A stretch of 64,000 nt of DNA from Paenibacillus glycanilyticus (GTDB lineage: Bacteria > Bacillota > Bacilli > Paenibacillales > Paenibacillaceae), in contig NZ_JAMBNP010000005.1 of the NCBI RefSeq assembly GCF_023715145.1, positions 124,001 to 188,000 on the forward strand, read 5' to 3'. Below, in pieces: positions 1 to 8,782 of this stretch (its first letter is position 1; each line of letters starts with the position of its first letter). The translations under genes were made by a program, and so were the position numbers. A model generated the notes under the pieces. That model was not told the DNA's origin and made no database searches. It worked only from the letters and a program-made list of their open reading frames with translations.

Positions 1-14
1 AAGAAGGAATGGGA

Positions 15-422
15 ATGGAACGAACCTTTGTCATGGTGAAGCCCGATGGTGTGAAGCGTGGATTAATCGGCAGCATAGTAGGAAGATTCGAGCACAAAGG
101 CTTTAAGCTCATACAGGCGAAGTTGATTGAGATTGATACTCCCCTGGCTGAGCGCCATTACAGTGAACATGCGGAGAAGCCGTTCTTCGGCGAGCTCGTG
201 GAGTTCATAACTTCAGGTCCTTCTTTCGCCATGGTCTGGGAAGGCCCCGGTGCCGTGAAAAATGCCCGCACGCTGATCGGCCGCACCAATCCTACGGATG
301 CCGATGCAGGCACGATTCGCGGGGACTTTGCGCTGAGCGTGGAGAGCAATATCGTTCACGGATCCGATTCTGTTGAAAGCGCAGAGCGCGAGATCGAGAT
401 GTTTTTTGGCGGACAGCTATGA
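15..422 (+). CDS. ndk: Nucleoside diphosphate kinase
   Basis: Transfers the gamma phosphate of ATP to NDPs through a phosphohistidine and so balances cytosolic NTP/dNTP pools. The N-terminus [18 protein letters not shown] and the active-site segment NIVHGSDS are unmistakable. About 135 aa, a little shorter than the usual 147-150 because the protein stops at the EIEMFF motif. The ATG at 15 is preferred to the one at 9 because AAGGA (4-8) then lies 6 nt upstream. The stop codon overlaps the next start (ATGA), so the two genes are probably translationally coupled. Confidence 0.96.
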   Translation: MERTFVMVKPDGVKRGLIGSIVGRFEHKGFKLIQAKLIEIDTPLAERHYSEHAEKPFFGELVEFITSGPSFAMVWEGPGAVKNARTLIGRTNPTDADAGTIRGDFALSVESNIVHGSDSVESAEREIEMFFGGQL

Positions 423-1069
423 AATTCTTCCTGGATACGGCTAATGTCGAGGAGATAAAACGGATTGCGAGGCTGGGTCTTGTTGACGGCGTGACGACAA
501 ATCCGTCTCTGATAGCGAAGGAAGGCCGGGATTTCAAGGAAGTGGTTCAGGAAATTGCAGGTTTTGTTCATGGACCGATCAGCGCGGAGGTTATCGGAAC
601 AACTTCCGAAGAGATGCTGATAGAAGCCTTTGATATTGCAGAGTGGGCGCCTAACATTGTGGTTAAGCTGCCGATGACCGAAGACGGGTTGTACGCAACG
701 CGCGCTTTGTCGGAGAAAGGCATCAAGACGAATGTTACGCTTATCTTTACTGCCGCTCAAGGTTTGATGGCTGCAAAGGCCGGTGCAACCTATATCAGTC
801 CTTTTGTTGGACGCCTCGATGATATTGGGACGGATGGCATGGGACTTATTAGGGATCTCCGTACGATTCTCCATAATTACGGTATGCACGCGGAAATCAT
901 TGCGGCGAGCATCCGTCACATCGGTCATGTGGAGCAGGCTGCTCTGGCCGGAGCCCATATTGCAACGATCCCGGGCTCGCTCCTGCCGGCGCTTTGGAAG
1001 CATCCTCTTACCGATGCCGGAATTGCGAAATTCCTGAGTGATTGGGGCAGCAGAAAGCCACATGATTAG
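419..1069 (+). CDS. fsa: Transaldolase-like fructose-6-phosphate aldolase (TalC/FSA family)
   Basis: A 216-aa single-domain class I aldolase/transaldolase of the short TalC/FSA type. Visible family signatures are [13 protein letters not shown] at the start, DGVTTNPSL near residue 23, the Schiff-base lysine in VVKLPM (about K83) and the C-terminal IPGSLLPAL...HPLTDAGI segment. Acts in cytosolic sugar-phosphate metabolism. Whether the natural reaction is transaldolase or F6P aldolase cannot be told from sequence. The start overlaps ndk by 4 bp. Confidence 0.93.
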   Translation: MKFFLDTANVEEIKRIARLGLVDGVTTNPSLIAKEGRDFKEVVQEIAGFVHGPISAEVIGTTSEEMLIEAFDIAEWAPNIVVKLPMTEDGLYATRALSEKGIKTNVTLIFTAAQGLMAAKAGATYISPFVGRLDDIGTDGMGLIRDLRTILHNYGMHAEIIAASIRHIGHVEQAALAGAHIATIPGSLLPALWKHPLTDAGIAKFLSDWGSRKPHD

Positions 1070-1103
1070 CCTATTCTTATAGTATCTAACCTTATGTATC
1101 GGG

Positions 1104-1128
1104 AAACCGCTTGCATGAGGTTTTTTTG
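1104..1128 (+). terminator. Probable terminator after fsa
   Basis: AAACC and GGTTT arms flank a short loop and run into a T-rich tract. This is a modest stem in the right place to end the ndk-fsa transcript. Confidence 0.5.
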
Positions 1129-1181
1129 TTTTTCAATCTAATTCTATGAAAACATGGTTATGGAAAAGAATGAAAAAAGCA

Positions 1182-1239
1182 TTGACACGATACGATTCGT
1201 ATCTTAAAGTATTACTACATATACGATACAATTTGTATC
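1182..1239 (+). promoter_or_regulatory. Promoter with two palindromic operators before the polysaccharide operon
   Basis: TTGACA (1182-1187), a 17-nt spacer and TAAAGT (1205-1210) form a sigma-A-like promoter. The spacer holds a perfect 15-bp palindrome GATACGATTCGTATC (1189-1203). A second perfect palindrome GATACAATTTGTATC lies at 1225-1239, 36 bp away centre to centre. Both share GATAC-N5-GTATC. Their placement over the spacer and just after the start point suggests repression by a dimeric regulator that is not in this window. Confidence 0.72.
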
Positions 1240-1271
1240 TAATACTTAGTATTGCTGCAGGAGGGAAGTTT

Positions 1272-2027
1272 GTGGAGCTAAAGCAGTATGTTCAAATTGT
1301 GTGGAAGAAATGGTGGTTAATTGCCGCCGTCGTAATTGTCGCTGTGATTGCAACAGGTATTAAAAGCTTCTTTTTTACAACTCCGATCTATCAAGCTAAA
1401 GCTACTCTCATTGTCAATCAATCTCCGCAGCAAGCAGGCGTAGAGACACTGAATCTTGGATTATTGCAATCCAATGTGATGCTTATCAACTCCTACAAAA
1501 AAATCGTTGAATCTGCTTTCATTATGGATAAAGTTGTAGAGCAGAACGCAAGCCTTGGCGTAACCTCGGAGCAGCTATCCTCAAAAGTTACGGTAACCTC
1601 CTCGGATGACTCGCAAATTATGGAAATCACTTACAATGGATCCTCCTATAAACAAGCAGCCCAAATCGTAAACGCGGTCTCCGTAGTATTCCTGACCCAA
1701 ATCCCAAACATTATGCAGGTTGACAATGTCACCATTCTGGATAAAGCCAACGAGAACGATAAGTCTAATCCCATTAATAACAGCCCAATTCTGAACATAC
1801 TAATCAGTTTTATCGTTGCGCTCATGATGGCAGTCGGCATCGTCTTTCTGCTGGATTATTTAGATGACACCATTAAGAGTGAAACTGAAATGTTGCAGAC
1901 CCTCGATGTGCCAGTCCTGGCCATGATTAATAAAATCAATAGACATGATCTTGGTACTGACAGCAAGCCTTCTATGACTATGAAAAAGGATTTGGGTGAA
2001 ACGGCATTTGCCTCTATTAATCAGTGA
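1272..2027 (+). CDS. Wzz/YveK-type polysaccharide chain-length/kinase-modulator protein
   Basis: About 251 aa: a cytosolic start (ELKQYVQIVWKKWW), TM1 (about residues 14-34), an extracytoplasmic region and TM2 near the C-terminus (ILISFIVALMMAVGIVFLLDYLDDTI), the CapA/YveK topology. It would control polymer length and partner a BY-kinase, but no kinase gene follows, unlike many such operons. The GTG at 1272 with AGGAGGG upstream is chosen. An earlier ATG at 1146 would place the promoter and operators inside the gene. Confidence 0.85.
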   Translation: MELKQYVQIVWKKWWLIAAVVIVAVIATGIKSFFFTTPIYQAKATLIVNQSPQQAGVETLNLGLLQSNVMLINSYKKIVESAFIMDKVVEQNASLGVTSEQLSSKVTVTSSDDSQIMEITYNGSSYKQAAQIVNAVSVVFLTQIPNIMQVDNVTILDKANENDKSNPINNSPILNILISFIVALMMAVGIVFLLDYLDDTIKSETEMLQTLDVPVLAMINKINRHDLGTDSKPSMTMKKDLGETAFASINQ

Positions 2028-2117
2028 TGTTTCTACGGTTTCATCAGCCTAGGCGATTAGTCAAGGCTTGTAATTTATAGAGAGAAACTAAATTGGATAG
2101 GTGAGGGTGAGAAGGTA

Positions 2118-3005
2118 ATGAATAAGGTGAAAAAGGCAATTATTCCTGCTGCCGGACTCGGAACCCGGTTCCTTCCGGCAACAAAAGCAATGCCAAAAGA
2201 AATGCTGCCGATCGTCGACAAGCCAACCATTCAGTACATTGTGGAAGAAGCGATTGCTTCCGGTATCGAGGACATTATTATTGTCACAGGTAAAGGGAAA
2301 AGAGCCATCGAGGATCATTTCGACCATGCCTTCGAGCTGGAGAATAATTTGTTCAGCAAGGGTAAGTTTGAACTGCTGGACGAGGTTAGACGCTTATCTA
2401 ACGTTGATATCCACTATATCCGGCAAAAAGAAGCAAGAGGACTGGGGCATGCTGTATGGTGCGCACGTAATTTCATTGGCAATGAACCGTTTGCTGTTCT
2501 TCTTGGTGATGATATTGTACAGTCGCAGGTGCCTTGCGTGAGGCAATTGATTGAGCAATACGAGCGTACAGACCGCTCTGTTATCGGCGTACAGACCGTC
2601 AGAGAGGATCAGACGGATCGGTATGGAATTGTAGACCCCGTAGAAAAACTAGACCGGCTATACCAGGTAAAGCAATTTGTTGAAAAACCGAAAAAGGGGC
2701 AGGCTCCGTCTAATCTAGCCATTATGGGTCGTTACATTCTTACACCGGAAATTTTTGATTTTCTCGAGCATCAAGAGGAAGGGGCCGGGGGAGAAATTCA
2801 ACTGACGGATGCTATTCAGAAGCTGAATGAATATCAGGGCGTTTATGCCTATGATTTTGAAGGCATTCGTTATGATGTCGGTGAAAAGCTTGGCTTCATC
2901 ACGACTACGCTTGATTTTGCTCTACAAAATGATGAGCTGCGAATTCCTCTGCTTGCCGCTATGGAAGAAATGATGTCGCGCCAGCAGTCCAATAAGATTA
3001 GGTAG
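2118..3005 (+). CDS. galU: UTP--glucose-1-phosphate uridylyltransferase
   Basis: Makes UDP-glucose from UTP and glucose-1-phosphate. The nucleotide-binding start [20 protein letters not shown], the [13 protein letters not shown] segment and the FVEKP motif are typical of bacterial GalU, as is the 295-aa length. It supplies the sugar donor for the exopolysaccharide made by the neighbouring transferase genes. A GAGAAGG ribosome site lies upstream and the next gene follows after 13 bp. Confidence 0.95.
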   Translation: MNKVKKAIIPAAGLGTRFLPATKAMPKEMLPIVDKPTIQYIVEEAIASGIEDIIIVTGKGKRAIEDHFDHAFELENNLFSKGKFELLDEVRRLSNVDIHYIRQKEARGLGHAVWCARNFIGNEPFAVLLGDDIVQSQVPCVRQLIEQYERTDRSVIGVQTVREDQTDRYGIVDPVEKLDRLYQVKQFVEKPKKGQAPSNLAIMGRYILTPEIFDFLEHQEEGAGGEIQLTDAIQKLNEYQGVYAYDFEGIRYDVGEKLGFITTTLDFALQNDELRIPLLAAMEEMMSRQQSNKIR

Positions 3006-3018
3006 AGGTGAATGGCAA

Positions 3019-3699
3019 ATGGCTCCGACACCTCAACAAAATGATCTCAAAGCGGTTCTTGATTCCGCAACCTATTACAACCGTAGGACTCATCGACTTT
3101 ATTTAATGGGAAAGCGTGGATTTGACCTGATTGCCGCTGCGATAGGACTTATCCTGCTTTCACCCCTTTTTCTCCTTATATCTTTATTAATCAAGCTGGA
3201 GAGCCCAAAAGATTCGGTCTTTTTCTATCAGACTCGTGTTGGCCGCAATGAACAGACATTCAAGATGTTCAAGTTTCGCTCCATGATTGCGAATGCGGAG
3301 GAGATGCTTGAAGGTCTATTGAGCCACAATGAAGTCGAAGGTGCCATGTTCAAGATGAAAAAGGATCCCAGAATTACTAATGTTGGAAAGTTCATTCGAA
3401 AAACGAGCATTGACGAGCTTCCCCAATTATGGAATGTCATCCGCGGCGATATGTCGCTTGTTGGTCCTCGCCCGGCGTTGCCCCGAGAGGTTCAGGAGTA
3501 CAGCAGCTACGATAAGCTTCGCCTTAAGGTGCAGCCTGGCTGTACGGGCCTTTGGCAGGTAAGCGGCCGCAATGAGCTCAGCTTTAATGAAATGGTAGAG
3601 CTGGACTTGAAGTATATCGAGGAGCGGGGATTTCTGCTTGATCTGAAGCTGGTTCTGCTCACCGTGAAGGTCATGTTCGGCTCCAAAAACGCATACTAG
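3019..3699 (+). CDS. Undecaprenyl-phosphate sugar phosphotransferase (priming enzyme)
   Basis: 226 aa of the bacterial sugar-transferase (WcaJ/EpsL-like) catalytic domain. A single hydrophobic helix (about 34-59, GFDLIAAAIGLILLSPLFLL) is followed by FKFRSM, the DELPQLWNVIRGDMSLVGPRPA signature and CTGLWQVSGR. It loads the first sugar-1-phosphate onto undecaprenyl phosphate at the inner membrane face. The long N-terminal multi-TM region of larger WcaJ proteins is absent. Sugar specificity is not visible. Confidence 0.92.
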   Translation: MAPTPQQNDLKAVLDSATYYNRRTHRLYLMGKRGFDLIAAAIGLILLSPLFLLISLLIKLESPKDSVFFYQTRVGRNEQTFKMFKFRSMIANAEEMLEGLLSHNEVEGAMFKMKKDPRITNVGKFIRKTSIDELPQLWNVIRGDMSLVGPRPALPREVQEYSSYDKLRLKVQPGCTGLWQVSGRNELSFNEMVELDLKYIEERGFLLDLKLVLLTVKVMFGSKNAY

Positions 3700-3727
3700 A
3701 GACAGAGCGAAAATGGAGGAGTCTGGA

Positions 3728-5095
3728 ATGAAGCTCGTACTGTTATCTGGCGGATCGGGGAAGAGACTATGGCCGCTCTCCAACGATGCCCGCTCGAAGC
3801 AATTTCTAAAGGTGCTTGAAGATGAGCAGCACCAGCTTGTATCCATGGTACAGCGGGTATGGGGGCAAATTGCTGAGCGGGGACTTGGTGACTGCAGCTA
3901 TATTGCCACTGGCAAATCACAAATCGAGATCATGCATAATCAGATCGGCAGCCATGTCCCATTAATTATTGAGCCTGAGCGAAGAGATACTTTTGCGGCG
4001 ATAGCTTTAACCGCTGCTTACCTTTATTCGGAGCAAGAGGTGGGTCTGGATGAAGTAATTGCGATTCTGCCGGTAGATCCTTATGTGGAAAATCGTTTTT
4101 TTGACGAAGTGAAGCAGTTGGAAGAGGTGTTGAGGGATTCGGATGCCAAACTGGCATTAATCGGTGTGAGACCGACCTATCCTTCCTCGAAATATGGTTA
4201 TATCGTTCCTTCGGTACACACGGGAGAGTCCGGTTTCCGCAAGGTGAGCCGGTTTGAAGAGAAGCCTTCGGAGGAACGTGCTGCGCAGCTGATTGAGGAT
4301 GATGCGCTCTGGAATTGCGGTGTTTTTGCATTTAAGCTAGGCTTTCTTATTGGGCTGCTGGAGGAGAAGGGACTGCCTCTCCATTATGAGGATCTTGTCC
4401 GGTCATATCATACTCTTCCTAAGGTCAGCTTTGACTACGAAGTGGTTGAGCGGATCGAACAGATTGTAGTTCGTCCGTATGAAGGATACTGGAAGGACCT
4501 TGGTACCTGGAATACGTTAACGGAAGAAATGGGTAACCATCTAATTGGCAAAGGCATGATCAGCGAAGACAGTGTAAATACCAATCTAATTAATGAGATT
4601 GATATCCCGGTCTCCATTCTGGGGTTGTCCAATGTGGTTGTTGCTGTCAGCCCTGACGGCATTCTGGTTGCGGACAAAAGCGCCAGTCCGAGGGTAAAGG
4701 ACTTTATCAACTATAATCAAGGTCCGATGTTCGAGGAACGGAGCTGGGGCTGGGCAAGAATCCTGGATGACCAGCGATACGATGACGGACGCTCCGTTAT
4801 GACAAAGCGGGTAGGGATACTCGAGGGGCGGAATATCAGCTATCAGCTGCATATTAATCGGGAAGAGGTATGGACCATCGTAAAGGGTGAGGGTGAGTTT
4901 ATACAGAACGGTAATTATATGCGGGTGAAGGCTGGCAATGTACTTCATATTCCCATGAAGACGCTGCATAGTATCCGGGCTGTTTCTGAGCTTGAAATTA
5001 TCATCGTGCAGTCAGGTAACGGGGAAGAAGATAGCAGAATTGTGGAGCTTTATAATACCTGGGAAGAAGTCGAGGAGCACTGTATAAATATGTAG
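3728..5095 (+). CDS. manC: Mannose-1-phosphate guanylyltransferase with C-terminal cupin
   Basis: About 455 aa. The nucleotidyltransferase domain opens with MKLVLLSGGSGKRLWPLS and contains FEEKP and the RRDTFAAIALTAAYL segment. The C-terminal 110 residues form a mannose-6-phosphate-isomerase-type cupin (LHINREEVWTIVKGEGEF...LHIPMKTLHSI). Makes GDP-mannose for the exopolysaccharide. The ATG at 3728 follows GGAGGAG, and an ATG 15 bp upstream is possible. Last gene before a strong terminator. Confidence 0.9.
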   Translation: MKLVLLSGGSGKRLWPLSNDARSKQFLKVLEDEQHQLVSMVQRVWGQIAERGLGDCSYIATGKSQIEIMHNQIGSHVPLIIEPERRDTFAAIALTAAYLYSEQEVGLDEVIAILPVDPYVENRFFDEVKQLEEVLRDSDAKLALIGVRPTYPSSKYGYIVPSVHTGESGFRKVSRFEEKPSEERAAQLIEDDALWNCGVFAFKLGFLIGLLEEKGLPLHYEDLVRSYHTLPKVSFDYEVVERIEQIVVRPYEGYWKDLGTWNTLTEEMGNHLIGKGMISEDSVNTNLINEIDIPVSILGLSNVVVAVSPDGILVADKSASPRVKDFINYNQGPMFEERSWGWARILDDQRYDDGRSVMTKRVGILEGRNISYQLHINREEVWTIVKGEGEFIQNGNYMRVKAGNVLHIPMKTLHSIRAVSELEIIIVQSGNGEEDSRIVELYNTWEEVEEHCINM

Positions 5096-5107
5096 GGCAA
5101 GCAAAAC

Positions 5108-5145
5108 AGGCGCATTCGTCTCCTAGAGAGGAATGCGCCTTTCAA
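5108..5145 (+). terminator. Strong intrinsic terminator of the polysaccharide operon
   Basis: Perfect 10-bp arms AGGCGCATTC (5108-5117) and GAATGCGCCT (5131-5140) are followed by a short T-rich run just after manC. Confidence 0.85.
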
Positions 5146-5199
5146 TTAAGCAGTTTTGGTGGTCGAAATGATACAATTCGTTGTTTCCTTGGATCTAAA

Positions 5200-6077
5200 T
5201 TGATGCAATTAGTATCAATGGCAAAGCGAAGAAAGGTGAGATCCCATTTGAAGTACAGCGACAAGCATAGGTATACAGCTTATGGCTTGCGTCTCTCTAG
5301 CGAGATCGAATTACCGGAGCTATTAGTTGAAATAAATAACGAATCAGAACCGGATGCATGGATTACCATCGCGGACCTAAGCAATTATGCTGTGGACTGG
5401 CAATTGAATCAAATAAGTGCGGCTGATAAGGAGCAAGTATTAATCAATGTGCCGGATGTAGCCTTCTATCGTGTAATACATAATCATATCCAGGTGATGC
5501 CAATTAATAATGTGGATCCAATGCTATACCGCCTCTATATAGTGGGGGGCATGCTGCAGCGCGTTGCTCCTCCTCAGAAGTTTACTGCCGATACATGCCG
5601 ACTGTATGGTGATCGATGGTAAAGCCTATGCCATTTTTGGTGATTGTGGTGAAGGGAAATCTACACTTGGGGCAGCCTTTAGGGAAGCGGGGTACAAGCT
5701 GCTAGCTGACGATATAGTAACGTTGTCGATGAACGAAAAAGACGAATGATCTTACGGTCTATTCGAGCTCCCTCCTGCACCGTAAGGAATCTGTTCCGCT
5801 GGCTGGAATCTTCGAACTAGATAAGGCGAATACCCCGCAGATCAGAATTAGTCCGTTAACGCTGCTTCAACGGGTGCAATTGTTCCACTATCACTCCTTC
5901 CATGATCGGATTTTGAAGCAAATGAACCAAGAGCAATGGCTGTTTACCTTTGCAACCAAAGTTGCGCTTGCAATCCCATTTTTTCAACTAAAGCAGCCGG
6001 CTAACGGCGTTACCGCGCCGGAGCTGGTACAACAAATTATATATACCGTAAGAGAAAAAGAGATGATTTTATTATGA
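5200..6077 (+). pseudogene. Broken HPr-kinase-like (HprK-type) gene, lasso-peptide kinase family
   Basis: Three fragments in different frames read as one decayed protein. The first (5200-5622) has the family start YTAYGLRLSSEIELPEL. The second (about 5600-5749) carries the P-loop FGDCGEGKSTL and LLADDIV. The third (about 5757-6077) contains KESVPLAGIFEL and the C-terminal helices. There is a frame change near 5600, and a frame change plus probable deletion near 5750, because the usual stretch between the two motifs is missing. Relatives phosphorylate lasso peptide precursors in paeninodin-type clusters (family knowledge). No precursor or maturation genes are visible here. Confidence 0.75.
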
Positions 6078-6188
6078 GTTAATCCGAAGCAACTGTTCCG
6101 TGATGTCCAATTGGAACCGACAGCTTCTTGCTGCACTGGCATTTTTGGCGAAGTGCCGGTTCGATAAACAGGCTGGGGGAGATGGTGG

Positions 6189-7391
6189 ATGAGTCGTTCT
6201 GAGGGGCTTGATATAAGTTATTTTTCAAATGAATTACAGTACTTGATGCGGTTGCTTCGTAGTGATTATAAGCTGGAAGCCGAGGAAGCCGAGATGCTTG
6301 CTCAAGGGATAGACTGGCAGCTGTTTCTTCGGTATACCGTTTATCATGAGATCTATTCGGTATTGTATCCTCTGCTTATGCAGTTAAATGCCGAGCGGCA
6401 GTGGACGCCGGATTACGTAATGGCCAGCCTAAAGGCTCTTTGTACAAGTAATACGTTCCTCCTGTTTCAATTACGCGGAGAGATGGAGCGTATGAACAGG
6501 CTGTTAGAAGGTAAGGGGATACGTCATCTGTTTCTAAGGGGACCGATTCTTACAGCTATGCTGTATAGTGAAGTGTCCGGACCAACCTCTTATGTACTGG
6601 ATATTCTGGTTGCCCGGCAAGACTGGGACGTCTCTGTGCAGCAATTGCAGTCATCTGGGTATATACCCGCTATGTATGATGAAGCAGATGAAGAATTAAA
6701 TAGTACTTGGCAAGGAATCCATCATGCTTCCTATTTCCATCCGGACATACAAATCAAGGTGGACCTTCATTCTAGACTTAATCCGAATACGGTAATTGAA
6801 CCTTCCTTCGAGCAGCTGTGGGCACGCCGGCAATCTAGCGTTTTTCATAAGCATGTCTGTACGCTGGGGAATGAAGATTTGCTGGTGTATTTAATATTGT
6901 ATGGAACAAGGAATGGCTGGTTATCCCTAAGGTGGCTTCTCGATATAGATCGAATGATGGGTCAGTTCCTGAACTGGAATAGGATAAATCAGTTGCTAGA
7001 GGAAAGTGGAGCCAGACACCTTGGAGGAGGAGCATTTGTGTTAGCAACACAGTTACTCGGAACTTTGCTGCCGGAGGAAGCGCATGCAATGACGTTGGAA
7101 TCAAAGGCTAGACGGCTTGCGCAGATGGTTATTCCATTTATCCATAAAAAAATGACTATGTATTTGAAGCCCAAAGAAAAGGACATTGCGGTTCTCTCTA
7201 ACCGCTATTTGCTGGCGACGATGAGTTATAGGCAAAAGCTGCTTTATATTAACAACAAGCTGTACGAAAGCTTGAAAAGTGTACTTCCTTTGCTCAGGTC
7301 ACTTCACTACTTATATATTCCACTGCTTCTAGTCTTATGGTTTTGGCGGCATTTGAAGCGGCAGACACCTAAGAAGGAGACTTCCTCGTAA
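6189..7391 (+). CDS. Nucleotidyltransferase-fold protein (PF14907-like), possibly inactive
   Basis: 400 aa resembling the uncharacterised nucleotidyltransferases that accompany HPr-kinase-like genes in Firmicute lasso-peptide loci. The core reads FLRGPILTAMLYSEVSGPTSYVLDILVA (about 119-146), shown here only to locate it. Relatives normally keep an Arg and an Asp-x-Asp pair where this one has SYVLD, so a metal-binding Asp seems lost. VDLHSRLNP and the WLSLRWLLDIDRM segment are family-like. The C-terminus ends in a hydrophobic helix. Likely a remnant, as its neighbour is broken. Confidence 0.65.
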   Translation: MSRSEGLDISYFSNELQYLMRLLRSDYKLEAEEAEMLAQGIDWQLFLRYTVYHEIYSVLYPLLMQLNAERQWTPDYVMASLKALCTSNTFLLFQLRGEMERMNRLLEGKGIRHLFLRGPILTAMLYSEVSGPTSYVLDILVARQDWDVSVQQLQSSGYIPAMYDEADEELNSTWQGIHHASYFHPDIQIKVDLHSRLNPNTVIEPSFEQLWARRQSSVFHKHVCTLGNEDLLVYLILYGTRNGWLSLRWLLDIDRMMGQFLNWNRINQLLEESGARHLGGGAFVLATQLLGTLLPEEAHAMTLESKARRLAQMVIPFIHKKMTMYLKPKEKDIAVLSNRYLLATMSYRQKLLYINNKLYESLKSVLPLLRSLHYLYIPLLLVLWFWRHLKRQTPKKETSS

Positions 7392-7526
7392 TAGATATTT
7401 TTTCTTCCGGTCAGGAAGCTGCATTCCTGCTCTAGCAATTGATTTTAACATCATTGCTAGCACGAAAACCGCTGAATTGTATCTAGTTTATTTAAAATGT
7501 TTTTCTTTCTTTTTAGCCAAACCTAG

Positions 7527-7556
7527 TTGACGGGCATTTGGATGCAGTGGTAATAT
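7527..7556 (+). promoter_or_regulatory. Predicted promoter of the Tad pilus operon
   Basis: TTGACG (7527-7532), an 18-nt spacer and TAATAT (7551-7556). It lies about 120 bp before the first tad gene and would give a leader containing a terminator hairpin. Confidence 0.6.
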
Positions 7557-7590
7557 TTGTACATTACAAATTGAATCGGCTCATGTACGG

Positions 7591-7640
7591 AAGCACCGTA
7601 GAAGGCCGCAGGTAAACTGCGCCTTTTACGGTGCTTTTTT
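7591..7640 (+). terminator. Terminator-like hairpin in the tad leader (possible attenuator)
   Basis: AAGCACCGTA and TACGGTGC enclose an inner GC stem (GCAG/CTGC) and run into T6. It sits between the predicted promoter and the GTG start at 7676, so the whole operon lies downstream of it. A GTACAT/ATGTAC inverted repeat just upstream could form an alternative fold. Confidence 0.65.
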
Positions 7641-7675
7641 GCGTTTGTCGTCAGAAGAAAGGCAGGAGAAGGCAG

Positions 7676-8782
7676 GTGAGGCAGCAATTAGCGATTGCAG
7701 TCAAGGAACAGGATTATGTGAGAAGGCTTGCTGATTATGTTCGGGACAGCCCGTTTGGCGAACAGTGGCAGCTGACGGCGTTCACCCATGCGGAAGCCTT
7801 TGTGCAGTTTCTGAAGTCGGGCTATCCGATTCACGGGATCGCCGCTCAGCCGGGCATGCTGGAAGCTGCTTCCGAAGTATTGCCGGAAGGGGTACCGGTC
7901 GCTGCGCTTGTCTCGGCGCAGGGCCAGTCACCGCTTTATCATGAGCTGCTGCAATTCCAGTCGCTTCCGGGGCTGCTGCAAGGGATGGCTTCCTTAATGG
8001 CGCCGGCTTTGCAAGGGACTGCAAGAGAACAGGACGTTCAAGTGATAACACTTTGCTCGTCATCCGGAGGCGTCGGGAAAACAACGCTAGCCAGGCAGCT
8101 TGTTCATACGGCTGCAAGCAGCGGGCACCGTGTATTTTATTTGAACCTGGAACGCTGGAATGCAATTGACAGCTGGCTGGAAGCGGGAGCTGTTTCCGGA
8201 GAAGAGGGCTTATCGCAGCTGCTCTATGTGCTGCAGTCGAATCCGGCAAAGGTGAACGAGTGGCTTGGTCGGCATTGCAAGCGGCATGCGCTGCTGCGCG
8301 CTGATTTTATTCTGCCGTGCTCTAATCCGGAAGACCGGATGACGCTTCAAGCCTCAGATGGAGAAGCCATTATTCGGGCGATCGCGTCGACCAGACAATA
8401 TGATCTCATTGTGGTCGATCTGGATGAGGGACTAGACGAGCTGCATATGACCGTAATGGAGATGAGTCATCAGCTATTATGGCTAGTGACCGGGGATTTG
8501 GCTGTTCAGCGTAAAAGCCAGTTGGCATATCAATATGGCATGCAGCGCTATGGAGAGAGGTTCCGTTCCCTGGACCATCGTCTGCAGCTGGTTGTAAACC
8601 GCGGCGACGGCCAGCATTATGCGGGACGCGGGACCTTCAAGCCGGCTTGTGCGGTACTTCCGGAGACTGCCGGCAGAGGTGCTTCCTCTGTTCTTGCATC
8701 ACCTCCCTATATGGCGGCTGTAGAGCGATTGTTCCGGCAGCTGGCGAAGGAGGAAGGAGGGACTCCTGTTGTTAATGGATGA
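7676..8782 (+). CDS. CpaE/TadZ-like pilus-localising ATPase
   Basis: About 368 aa. The N-terminal 120 residues look like a degenerate receiver domain. The MinD/ParA-type ATPase follows with the deviant Walker A SSSGGVGKTTLA (about 135-146) and LIVVDLDEG as Walker B. In Tad systems it places the secretion machinery at its cell site. The GTG at 7676 is chosen because AGGAGAAGG precedes it and because an ATG at 7631 lies inside the leader hairpin. The stop overlaps the cpaF start by 14 bp. Confidence 0.85.
   Translation: MRQQLAIAVKEQDYVRRLADYVRDSPFGEQWQLTAFTHAEAFVQFLKSGYPIHGIAAQPGMLEAASEVLPEGVPVAALVSAQGQSPLYHELLQFQSLPGLLQGMASLMAPALQGTAREQDVQVITLCSSSGGVGKTTLARQLVHTAASSGHRVFYLNLERWNAIDSWLEAGAVSGEEGLSQLLYVLQSNPAKVNEWLGRHCKRHALLRADFILPCSNPEDRMTLQASDGEAIIRAIASTRQYDLIVVDLDEGLDELHMTVMEMSHQLLWLVTGDLAVQRKSQLAYQYGMQRYGERFRSLDHRLQLVVNRGDGQHYAGRGTFKPACAVLPETAGRGASSVLASPPYMAAVERLFRQLAKEEGGTPVVNG

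Noticed and set aside
356..1063. 235-aa antisense frame opposite fsa
   Set aside because: Shadow of the aldolase gene; no ribosome site and no recognisable protein.
1146..1271. Upstream ATG extension of the Wzz-like protein
   Set aside because: It would run through the promoter and both operator palindromes, while GTG 1272 has an AGGAGGG site and the normal family start.
7500..7640. Cyclic-di-GMP riboswitch before the tad operon
   Set aside because: Conserved GEMM-I core elements are not present; only a promoter and a terminator-like hairpin can be supported.
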